From Bacteroidales bacterium UBA1179 (GTDB lineage Bacteria; Bacteroidota; Bacteroidia; Bacteroidales; Bacteroidaceae), in contig DBYT01000049.1 in the NCBI GenBank assembly GCA_002309915.1, positions 1-5,889 on the forward strand: a DNA stretch of 5,889 nt, read 5' to 3'. The first letter of the stretch is position 1, and every line of letters begins with the position of its first letter. The position numbers and the translations under genes are program-made. This document shows positions 1 to 5,889 of this stretch, one piece after another. Below the pieces are notes generated by a model that worked only from the letters and a program-made list of their open reading frames with translations, did not search any database and was not told the origin of the DNA.

Positions 1-27
1 GTGGTCACCGTTCTTGTCGGTTTCCGT

Positions 28-296
28 AGTTAAGAGTCAAAAAGTGGCGTGAAGTTAAGCGGGAAGTTAAATATTTATCCTTCGTTAACATAATGCTTAA
101 CAAATTGTCATTTTAGAAAACTTAGTTAACATAAAGAAAATCAGCGACAAACATTATTTATCGCTGACCTCACCTAAATATTAACTTGTTGATTTATGAA
201 CTAAACTTGATACTCAATTATTGCAAAAAGGACTCGCAATTGACTTTTGTTTCCGTTTGTTCATATTTAATAGTCATTTAATAAGGTAAAGTTAAG
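28..296. repeat. Cluster of AGTTAA motifs, possible operator sites
   Basis: The hexamer AGTTAA occurs on the plus strand at 28-33, 53-58, 65-70, 124-129 and 290-295, and on the minus strand at 181-186 (TTAACT). Three copies extend to AGTTAAG (28-34, 53-59, 290-296). Two copies of a longer motif, TT[C/A]GTTAACATAA, lie at 81-93 and 122-134; the second includes part of the copy at 124. The copy at 290 lies where the -33 element of the uxuA promoter would be expected. A role as binding sites for a uronate-responsive regulator is inference; the high A+T content makes chance copies likelier. Confidence 0.35.
141..167. other. Small hairpin, 7-bp stem
   Basis: TCAGCGA at 141-147 is perfectly complementary to TCGCTGA at 161-167, with a 13-base AT-rich loop. 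On the plus strand no T-tract follows. Read on the minus strand the stem is followed by TTTTCTTT, so it would look like a weak terminator for a leftward transcript, but no leftward gene is visible to its right. It may be a structured element or chance. Confidence 0.3.
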
Positions 297-319
297 TCGG
301 GTATGCCATTTTCTTTCCT

Positions 320-327
320 TATCTTTG
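320..327 (+). promoter_or_regulatory. Promoter -7 box for uxuAB
   Basis: TATCTTTG matches the Bacteroidetes -7 consensus TAnnTTTG exactly and lies 31 bases before the uxuA start, giving a short untranslated leader. No good TTTG -33 box lies 19-21 bases upstream; that region carries an AGTTAAG motif (290-296) instead. This would fit an activator-dependent promoter, which is inference. Confidence 0.5.
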
Positions 328-358
328 TGTATCGATAATTACATAACCAAAAACATAT

Positions 359-1613
359 ATGGAGAGAACATGGCGTTGGTTTGGCAAGAAGGATAAAATT
401 ACGCTTGCCATGCTTAAACAGATTGGAGTTGAGGGCATTGTGACTGCCCTGCATGATGTACCCCTGGGACAGGTGTGGACCCGTGAGAAAATCCGTGACC
501 TGCGCGAGTACATTGAGAGTTACGGAATGCGCTGGAGCGTGGTTGAAAGCCTGCCGGTTGTTGAGACTATCAAGTACGGCGGTCCGGACCGCGATCATCA
601 GATTGAGGTTTACAAGGAGTCTCTGAGAAACCTTTCAGCCGAAGGTATCCACTGCATCTGCTACAACTTCATGCCGGTTCTGGACTGGGCTCGCACGGAC
701 TCTGTTCCATATCAACCCCAACGGTTCAACCAACCTCTATTTCAACTACGCCGAGTTCGCATACTTTGACATCTATATCCTTAAACGCGAGGGCGCACGT
801 GAGGAGTGGGCCAAGTTCCAGTTCCCTGAGGGCTGGGGCAAGGGCCGCAGCGTTCTGGCCGAGGCCGATGAACTGGCCAAGACCATGACCCCCGAGGGCG
901 AGCACAAGCTGGTTGAGACCATCATCATCAAGACCCAGGGATTCGTAAGCGGTAACTTCAGTGAGAACGATGAGGCTCCCATCCAGAAGTTCCGTGATTT
1001 CCTGAACCTCTACAAGGGCATTGACAAGGCACAGCTCCGTGCCAACATGAAATACTTCCTGGAGGCCATCATGCCTACCTGTGAGGAGTATAACATGAAC
1101 ATGTGCGTACATCCCGATGATCCCCCAATCGAGGTCCTTGGCCTGCCGCGCATAGTCCGCACCGAGGAGGATATCCAGTGGTTCCTGGATGCAGTACCCA
1201 ACAAGCATAACGGTCTGACATTCTGTGCAGGTTCACTGTCGGCAGGAGCATACAACAATGTTGTAGAGATGGCCAGGAAGTTTGCATCACGCACACACTT
1301 TGTACACCTGCGCTCTTGCCACATATTCCCCAACGGAGACTTTACCGAGGCATCACATCTGGGTGGCCGTGCCGACCTGATTGAGCTCTGCCGCATATTC
1401 GAGAAAGAAAACCCGCAGCTGCCTATGCGTGTTGACCACGGTATGACATTTACCGATGAGCCCGGCGGCATAATGGACGAGTCCAGCCACGGACACAATG
1501 CAGGTTACACCCTGCTGGGACGTATGTTCGCAATGGGTCAGGTGCAGGGCATCCTGGCAACCGTTGACCGCGAACTTGGTATTGAATACAAACAACCCGG
1601 ATTCTTTGATTGA
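359..1613 (+). pseudogene. uxuA: Mannonate dehydratase, interrupted by a +1 frameshift
   Basis: UxuA is a cytoplasmic metal-dependent enzyme that dehydrates D-mannonate to 2-keto-3-deoxygluconate in hexuronate breakdown. The start at 359 gives the typical N-terminus MERTWRWFGKKDKI. The reading runs to Asp114 (698-700), then needs a shift of one base: with one base of 700-702 removed, the sequence continues as D-L-F-H-I-N-P-N-G and stays open to TGA at 1611-1613. That gives 417 residues, close to E. coli UxuA (394). Without the shift, translation ends at TGA 767-769 as a 136-residue fragment. In the restored protein the expected metal-site residues are present: His251 in MCVHPDDPP, Cys289 in FCAGSLSAG, His316 in HFVHLRS and Asp359 in MRVDHG. 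The rest of the gene shows no decay, so the lesion is recent or a sequencing or assembly error. The stop lies two bases before uxuB, consistent with one operon. The family call is very firm; whether the gene is truly dead is not. Confidence 0.85.
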
Positions 1614-1615
1614 TT

Positions 1616-3202
1616 ATGAAACTTACAGAAATAACAAGCGGCAAGTTCAATGCCGCAGAGTGGGAAAAGAAAGGTTACCTGCTCCCCAAGTTTGATATAG
1701 AGGCTGTTCGCCGCAAGACACATGATGAGCCCACATGGGTACATTTTGGCGGCGGTAACATATTCCGCGCCTTCCCGGCCGCAATCATCAACGACGCCCT
1801 TAATACCGGCAAGTATGACCGCGGCGTCATCATGGCCGAGACCTTTGACTATGAGATCGTAGACAAGGCCTACGCTCCGTATGACAACCTCTCGCTGCTG
1901 GTAAGCCTGCAGTCAACAGGTACCATCGAGAAGAAGGTCATAGCATCAGTTACTGAGGCCCTTAAGGCCGATCCGCAGTTCCCCGACTGGAACCGTCTGG
2001 TCGAGATATTCAGGAACAAGTCTCTGCAGATGATTTCATTCACCATCACCGAGAAGGGTTACACCTATAATGATGCCGATCTGGCCCGCGGCCTCAAGCC
2101 CGTATTTGCAATGGGTAAGGTCTGCGCCCTGCTGCTGGAGCGTTTCAACGCAGGCAAGCTGCCGCTCACCGTACAGAGCATGGACAACTGCTCGCACAAC
2201 GGTGACAAGGTAAAGGCCGGCGTTATGGCTTACGCCGAGCGTTGGGTGGCCGATAAACTGGTTCCCGCCGATTTCCTGGCCTACCTTAAGGATGAGAGCA
2301 AGATCACATTCCCGTGGTCAATGATTGATAAGATCACCCCGCGTCCGCATGAGAAGGTCAAGGAACTCCTGGCCAAGGACGGCTTTGAGGATAACGACTA
2401 TATCGAGACCGAGAAGCATACCTTCACTGCTCCGTTCGTAAATGCCGAGGAGGTTCAGTACCTGGTAATAGAGGATAACTACACCAACGGTCGTCCGCCG
2501 TTGGATCTGGGTGGTGCGCTCTACACCACACGTGAGACTGTCGATAAGGTTGAGACCATGAAGGTTACCACCTGCCTCAACCCCCTGCACACCGCAATGG
2601 CCATCTACGGCTGCATGCTGGGCTACACACTTATATCGGCCGAAATGGCCGATGAGGACATCCGTCCCTTCATCCAGAAGATGGGATACATGGAGGCCAT
2701 GCCGGTAGTGGTTGATCCCGGAATTCTGAACCCGTACGAGTTCATCGGCGCCGTAATCAACCGCCGTCTGCCCAACCCGTTCATGCCCGATGCACCGCAG
2801 CGCATTGCATGCGATACCAGCCAGAAGATTCCAATCCGTTTTGGCGAGACCATAAAGAAATACATAGCACGCGGCCTTGATATGGACAACCTGGTGCTCA
2901 TACCTCTGGCACTTGCCGGTTGGGCACGCTATCTGAAAGGCATCAAGGATGACGGCACCCCGTTTGATCCGTCACCCGATCCGCTGCTGGCAGAGGTCCA
3001 GGCCATAGTAGCTCCCCTTGAAATAGGTAAGCCTGATCAGGACTACTCATGCCTGAAGAAACTCTACAGCCGCAAGGACATCTTTGCCGTTGATCTCTAC
3101 GAGGCCGGCCTTGGCGAGCGTATAGAGGGCATGGTCAAGGAACTCTACGCCGGTCCCGGCGCAGTCCGCAAGACCCTCCACAAATACGTTCAAGCCAGAT
3201 GA
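1616..3202 (+). CDS. uxuB: Fructuronate reductase, mannitol dehydrogenase family
   Basis: This 528-residue cytoplasmic enzyme belongs to the polyol-specific long-chain dehydrogenase family and is expected to interconvert D-fructuronate and D-mannonate using NAD(H). The N-terminal dinucleotide-binding loop is seen as V42-HFGGGNIFRAF53, the Bacteroidales form of the GxGxFxRAH motif. SMDNCSHNGD (188-197) matches the family's conserved DNxxxNG segment. The catalytic region is K316-VTTCLNPLH325, with Lys316, Asn322 and His325 as the likely Lys/Asn/His catalytic set. It is somewhat longer than E. coli UxuB (486). I start it at ATG 1616; an in-frame TTG at 1610 would overlap the uxuA stop and is less likely. 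It follows uxuA by two bases and both act in the same pathway, which favours fructuronate over mannitol or tagaturonate as substrate. A terminator follows at 3241. The family is certain; the substrate is inferred mainly from context. Confidence 0.88.
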   Translation: MKLTEITSGKFNAAEWEKKGYLLPKFDIEAVRRKTHDEPTWVHFGGGNIFRAFPAAIINDALNTGKYDRGVIMAETFDYEIVDKAYAPYDNLSLLVSLQSTGTIEKKVIASVTEALKADPQFPDWNRLVEIFRNKSLQMISFTITEKGYTYNDADLARGLKPVFAMGKVCALLLERFNAGKLPLTVQSMDNCSHNGDKVKAGVMAYAERWVADKLVPADFLAYLKDESKITFPWSMIDKITPRPHEKVKELLAKDGFEDNDYIETEKHTFTAPFVNAEEVQYLVIEDNYTNGRPPLDLGGALYTTRETVDKVETMKVTTCLNPLHTAMAIYGCMLGYTLISAEMADEDIRPFIQKMGYMEAMPVVVDPGILNPYEFIGAVINRRLPNPFMPDAPQRIACDTSQKIPIRFGETIKKYIARGLDMDNLVLIPLALAGWARYLKGIKDDGTPFDPSPDPLLAEVQAIVAPLEIGKPDQDYSCLKKLYSRKDIFAVDLYEAGLGERIEGMVKELYAGPGAVRKTLHKYVQAR

Positions 3203-3207
3203 TGCCA

Positions 3208-3223
3208 TTGGGGACGGTTCTCG
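3208..3223 (+). repeat. Possible REP-like motif
   Basis: GGGGACGGTTCT at 3210-3221 lies just behind the uxuB stop. I recall this core, and its complement AGAACCGTCCCC, from dispersed intergenic REP-type repeats linked to Y1/RAYT transposases in several phyla. No second copy or inverted partner is present in this window, so the assignment rests on recall only. Confidence 0.25.
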
Positions 3224-3240
3224 CACTTTTTTGAGTTTTT

Positions 3241-3274
3241 GAGCGTTGCAACACTTTTGCAACGCTCTTTTCTT
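3241..3274 (+). terminator. Intrinsic terminator after uxuAB
   Basis: GAGCGTTGCA (3241-3250) pairs perfectly with TGCAACGCTC (3258-3267). One further A-T pair (3251 with 3257) gives an 11-bp stem with a five-base loop, and TTTTCTT follows. It lies 38 bases after the uxuB stop and should end the uronate operon transcript. A T-rich stretch also precedes the stem (3227-3240), but with few As it does not make a good leftward terminator. Confidence 0.9.
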
Positions 3275-3303
3275 GTTGTGCCTGGAGACCCGCTTTAACT
3301 TTG
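3272..3303 (+). promoter_or_regulatory. Promoter of the FISUMP-repeat gene
   Basis: TAACTTTG at 3296-3303 is an exact match to the Bacteroidetes -7 consensus TAnnTTTG. CTTG at 3272-3275, 20 bases upstream, is a near match to the -33 TTTG box. The start codon lies 42 bases after the -7 box. The -33 element overlaps the end of the T-tract of the uxuAB terminator, so the two transcription units abut with no spare DNA. Confidence 0.65.
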
Positions 3304-3345
3304 AAGGCAGAACAGATTAATAATTTTAAATAGACCAATAATGAT

Positions 3346-5490
3346 ATGAGAAGTTCCCGCCTTTTTGCACTTGCCTTTATTCTGAGTACAACATTTACTG
3401 TGACTCAAGCCCGGAAGTTGGATGTAAAATACGTTGATTTGGGCCTGAGTGTGCTTTGGGCCGATTGTAACATGGGCGCTGACAGCCCCACCGATTATGG
3501 ATCTTATTTTGCATGGGGTGAGACAGAGCCTAAGAATTACTTTTCGTGGGACAATTTTCATAACTGTGAGATACCACGTGAGGAACCGGACAGTGATGAT
3601 GAAGACTTTTTGGGGCGTAGCAGAAACAATGAACCATTAAGATTGCCGCCTGCCAATGATGCGGCAACCGTCCGGTTGGGTGCAGAATGGCACATGCCTA
3701 CTATTCAGGAATATAATGAGTTGTATGCTAACTGTGATTATGATACCGTTACTGTGAACGGTGTCTTGGGGTTAAGATATACAAGCAGGATAGCCGGTTA
3801 TGAGGACCGAAGCATTTTCATTCCTTACGGAGGGCATATTGAAGGTGCTGACACCATAGGGGTGGATTTAGGCTTCTGGGTGTGGACATCAGAGTCTGAT
3901 CACTATTGGGATGCTGACAGCAGTGCCACATATGTGAGTACCAGTAATACTGTAAATCCCGCATTCTTCTATCTGGATGAAGAACTCAGGGTCGGTATAG
4001 GAACGGAACCCTCAGAAGCCGGTGGTTACCGTTATAGTGGATTTAATATCCGTCCCGTAAGAAGGTATGATTCAGATGCTTTGACATCATTTGAACTATC
4101 CGCTGCCAAACTTGACCTTGACTATGGTGAAATACGTAGAGTTAACACCGTTATCAGACCGTCCGGACGTCAGGCAGAGAACGGAGAGGTCAAGTGGAGT
4201 ACATCATCGGATACTGTGGCAATCTGTCAGGACGGAACTGTCACCGCGATTGGAGTTGGAAAGTGCGTCATCACGGCAGAATATAAAGGACATAAGGCGC
4301 AGATGAAGGTCAACGTCACCATGCCTGTGCCGGAGGCTGTGGATCTGGGGCTTAGCGTCAAGTGGGCATCGGCCAATATGGGCGCATCATCGCCGCTTCA
4401 GCCGGGAGCCTATATTGCATGGGGAGAGACTAGTCCCAAGGCCGGTTTATATACAGGAGACAACTATAAACGTGTCTGGAGTGATAAACTTGAACCACAG
4501 AATGATGCTGCTGCGGTTAGGCTTGGCGGTGGTTGGCGTATGCCCGATGCCGATGAACTGTGGGAACTGAAAAACAAATGCACCTGGAAGTATATAAATA
4601 CTAATGACAGTTGCGGTTATATCATTACCAGCAATGTGCCAGGTTATGAAGGTCGGAGCATTTTCCTTCCTGCTGCCGGTTATAAAACCAATCATGAAAG
4701 CATGGTGACGATGAACCAGGTTCATTATGGTACTTACAAGACGTTTGCATACAATACCTCTGTTTCCAATGTCGGTCTGGGCTCACCTAACAAGTCTGAA
4801 GGATGTCCTATAAGGCCGGTATTGGATTTGCATGACGGCAAAAAGAAGGAAGTAGGGCCGGGGCCTGTGAAACCTTTAGGTCATAATGCGCTGGTTGATT
4901 TGGGCTTAAGCGTGCTTTGGGCCGATTGTAACGTAGGAGCTGACAGCCCGGAGGAGGTGGGAGCACGCTTTGCATGGGGCGAGACAGAGCAGAAGACATA
5001 CTATACGACAGCCAATTATAAATACAATGTCTGCCATAGGTATAATTCTGATTACGGCAAGCAGAAACTTATTGCAGATGATGATGCCGCTCATGTGAAC
5101 TGGGGCGGAAAGTGGAGAATGCCCACCAAGGAGGAGTACGCCGAGCTGTTCAAGAACTGCGAATGGGCCGATACTATACTGAATGGTGTGGAAGGATTCC
5201 TGTTTACCAGCAAAGTCCCGGGGTACACCTCTAACTCCATTTTCCTGCCGTTCACCAATGGGGGTATTTATAAGGCTGACGGAGGGATATATCTTACATC
5301 GGAAGTCAGTTCCCGCAATAAATATTGTTGTGTGACATTTACAATCAATAAGATGAGATCCGGTACATATGACGAGGTTGATCTTGGGCTGGAGAACTAT
5401 CCTGGCTGGGATTATCCCAATTCAAATATCCATATTCCGGCACGTAACCGCTACGAGGGCGGCTTTGTCCGTGCCGTCTGCCCCAGGTGA
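3346..5490 (+). CDS. Secreted protein with three FISUMP-like repeats and a Big_2 Ig-like domain
   Basis: This 714-residue protein has a signal peptide (basic MRSSR, hydrophobic 6-19, likely cleavage after TQA22). No cysteine follows the cleavage region, so it is probably not a lipoprotein. The mature protein has three copies of a domain resembling the Fibrobacter succinogenes major paralogous family (FISUMP, TIGR02145/PF09603): about residues 30-240, 332-494 and 517-714. Each copy has VDLGLSV.WA near its start, then FAWGETE or IAWGETS, then DAA.V......W[RH]MP (W115, W397, W590), then TS...GY...SIF[IL]P. Copies 1 and 2 end in IRPV; copy 3 ends in FVRAVCPR at the C-terminus. Residues 246-325, between copies 1 and 2, look like a bacterial Ig-like group 2 domain (VKWSTSSDTVAICQDGTVTA). 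No sorting tail or catalytic motif is seen. It has its own promoter and is AT-richer in places than the flanking genes. Function is unknown; a surface or periplasmic binding role is inference. Domain naming is from recalled motifs. Confidence 0.85.
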   Translation: MRSSRLFALAFILSTTFTVTQARKLDVKYVDLGLSVLWADCNMGADSPTDYGSYFAWGETEPKNYFSWDNFHNCEIPREEPDSDDEDFLGRSRNNEPLRLPPANDAATVRLGAEWHMPTIQEYNELYANCDYDTVTVNGVLGLRYTSRIAGYEDRSIFIPYGGHIEGADTIGVDLGFWVWTSESDHYWDADSSATYVSTSNTVNPAFFYLDEELRVGIGTEPSEAGGYRYSGFNIRPVRRYDSDALTSFELSAAKLDLDYGEIRRVNTVIRPSGRQAENGEVKWSTSSDTVAICQDGTVTAIGVGKCVITAEYKGHKAQMKVNVTMPVPEAVDLGLSVKWASANMGASSPLQPGAYIAWGETSPKAGLYTGDNYKRVWSDKLEPQNDAAAVRLGGGWRMPDADELWELKNKCTWKYINTNDSCGYIITSNVPGYEGRSIFLPAAGYKTNHESMVTMNQVHYGTYKTFAYNTSVSNVGLGSPNKSEGCPIRPVLDLHDGKKKEVGPGPVKPLGHNALVDLGLSVLWADCNVGADSPEEVGARFAWGETEQKTYYTTANYKYNVCHRYNSDYGKQKLIADDDAAHVNWGGKWRMPTKEEYAELFKNCEWADTILNGVEGFLFTSKVPGYTSNSIFLPFTNGGIYKADGGIYLTSEVSSRNKYCCVTFTINKMRSGTYDEVDLGLENYPGWDYPNSNIHIPARNRYEGGFVRAVCPR
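3433..3489 (+). repeat. Internal repeat, copy 1 (partner at 4894)
   Basis: These 19 codons (VDLGLSVLWADCNMGADSP) match 4894-4950 at 50 of 57 bases, and the two encoded peptides differ only at Met/Val. The corresponding start of the middle repeat (from 4339) is clearly more divergent. The match continues in patches, for example TTTGCATGGGG followed by GAGACAGAGC after one differing base. Confidence 0.9.
4894..4950 (+). repeat. Internal repeat, copy 3 (partner at 3433)
   Basis: This is the start of the third FISUMP-like repeat and is close to copy 1 in DNA: seven differences in 57 bases, of which only the Met-to-Val codon changes the protein. This suggests recent duplication of, or conversion between, the first and third repeats. 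Confidence 0.9.
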
Positions 5491-5512
5491 CACCTTTATC
5501 CCATTTTTTTGC

Positions 5513-5520
5513 TAACTTTG
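5513..5520 (+). promoter_or_regulatory. Promoter -7 box for lepA
   Basis: TAACTTTG is an exact match to TAnnTTTG and identical to the box at 3296. It ends 19 bases before the lepA ATG, leaving a very short leader. A convincing -33 TTTG at 19-21 bases is not seen. It lies within the 49-base spacer between the two genes. Confidence 0.55.
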
Positions 5521-5539
5521 CGGGGTAAAAACACCTTCT

Positions 5540-5889
5540 ATGGAGAACATCCGCAATTTCTGCATTATTGCTCATATCGATCACGGTAAGTCAACGCTGG
5601 CTGACCGTCTGCTGGAGTACACTCATACCATCAATATCACCGAGGGTCAGATGCTTGACGACATGGACCTGGAGAAGGAGCGCGGCATCACAATCAAGAG
5701 CCACGCCATCCAGATGGAGTATGAGTACAAAGGTCAGAAATACATCCTGAACCTTATTGACACTCCGGGACACGTGGATTTCTCATATGAGGTAAGCCGA
5801 TCAATCGCCGCCTGCGAGGGCGCTATCCTGGTGGTGGATGCCACACAGGGTGTGCAGGCGCAGACCATCAGCAACCTCTACATGGCCAT
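5540..5889 (+). CDS. lepA: Elongation factor 4 (LepA), N-terminal part, cut by window end
   Basis: LepA is a ribosome-associated GTPase of the translation factor family, reported to back-translocate ribosomes or to aid initiation and ribosome assembly. The 116 complete codons visible begin MENIRNFCIIAHIDHGKST and contain the G1 P-loop AHIDHGKST (residues 11-19), the G2 segment RGIT (48-51) and the G3 motif DTPGHVDF (74-81). The family is about 600 residues long, so roughly four fifths lies beyond the window. The sequence reads as a typical Bacteroidales LepA with no defects. ATG 5540 gives the usual family N-terminus. There is no visible Shine-Dalgarno sequence. It likely has its own promoter at 5513 but may also receive read-through from the gene before it, since no strong terminator separates them. 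Confidence 0.97.
   Translation, partial: MENIRNFCIIAHIDHGKSTLADRLLEYTHTINITEGQMLDDMDLEKERGITIKSHAIQMEYEYKGQKYILNLIDTPGHVDFSYEVSRSIAACEGAILVVDATQGVQAQTISNLYMA

Larger units (their letters stand above)
1..358. other. AT-rich intergenic leader upstream of uxuA
   Basis: I find no convincing gene in this stretch. Forward frames close quickly (for example TAA at 31-33 and TGA at 49-51), and the one reverse reading frame near its right end overlaps uxuA and has no recognisable content. The DNA is clearly AT-richer than the genes: 19 of 60 bases are G or C in 121-180. It contains a cluster of AGTTAA motifs, a 7-bp hairpin and a promoter -7 box, listed separately. The first 30 or so bases are less AT-rich and could be the end of an upstream gene, but too little is visible to say. 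Confidence 0.7.

Noticed and set aside
1..50. End of an upstream gene
   Set aside because: Short open stretches end at 31-33 and 49-51, but too few codons are visible to recognise or support any product.
698..769. Programmed +1 frameshifting as an explanation for the split uxuA
   Set aside because: There is no slippery run, no stop codon at the shift point and no downstream structure that I can see, and UxuA is not known to use recoding. An indel or sequence error is simpler.
726..1208. Long minus-strand reading frames opposite uxuA, uxuB and the secreted protein gene
   Set aside because: They lie antisense to well-recognised genes, encode no recognisable motifs, and follow from the codon bias of the plus-strand genes.
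1610..1618. TTG at 1610 as the uxuB start
   Set aside because: It overlaps the uxuA stop and adds only two residues; ATG 1616 gives a normal N-terminus and spacing.
3346..3420. Lipoprotein signal on the FISUMP-repeat protein
   Set aside because: The first cysteine is at residue 41, within the conserved domain, so there is no lipobox; a signal peptidase I site after TQA fits.
5485..5510. Terminator between the FISUMP-repeat gene and lepA
   Set aside because: Only a 4-bp stem (AGGT with ACCT) precedes the seven Ts at 5504-5510 and the spacing is poor, so it is not a credible hairpin terminator.
1..5889. CRISPR array, tRNA, rRNA or insertion sequence
   Set aside because: No regularly spaced direct repeats, no cloverleaf, and no transposase reading frame or paired terminal repeats were seen.

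Overview
The window looks like chromosomal DNA of a Bacteroidales bacterium (Bacteroides/Prevotella-type). Three things support this: the protein sequences of uxuA, uxuB and lepA read like Bacteroidales versions; three of the four genes are preceded by a Bacteroidetes-type -7 box (TAnnTTTG); and the genes lack clear Shine-Dalgarno sequences and have AT-rich leaders. The placement is from memory of the families, not from a search.

Layout: 1-358 is an AT-rich leader with no convincing gene. It holds a cluster of AGTTAA motifs, one small hairpin and a promoter -7 box. 359-1613 is uxuA (mannonate dehydratase), interrupted by one extra base at about 700-702, so as given it is a broken gene. 1616-3202 is uxuB (fructuronate reductase of the mannitol dehydrogenase family), two bases downstream and surely co-transcribed. 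3203-3345 holds a possible REP-like motif, a strong intrinsic terminator and a promoter stacked directly behind it. 3346-5490 is a secreted 714-residue protein made of three FISUMP-like repeats with a bacterial Ig-like (Big_2) domain between repeats 1 and 2. 5491-5539 is a short spacer with the lepA promoter. 5540 to the window end is the start of lepA (elongation factor 4).

How the genes work together: uxuB and uxuA are consecutive steps of hexuronate catabolism, fructuronate to mannonate to 2-keto-3-deoxygluconate, used by gut and rumen Bacteroidales on glucuronate-containing glycans. If the frameshift is real, this step is lost at this locus. The FISUMP-repeat protein and lepA have their own promoters and no evident functional link to the uronate genes. 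All genes read on the plus strand.

I see no phage, CRISPR, toxin-antitoxin or defence system and no obviously new system. The points most worth a second look are the uxuA frameshift, the repeat architecture of the secreted protein, and the AGTTAA cluster upstream of the uronate operon.
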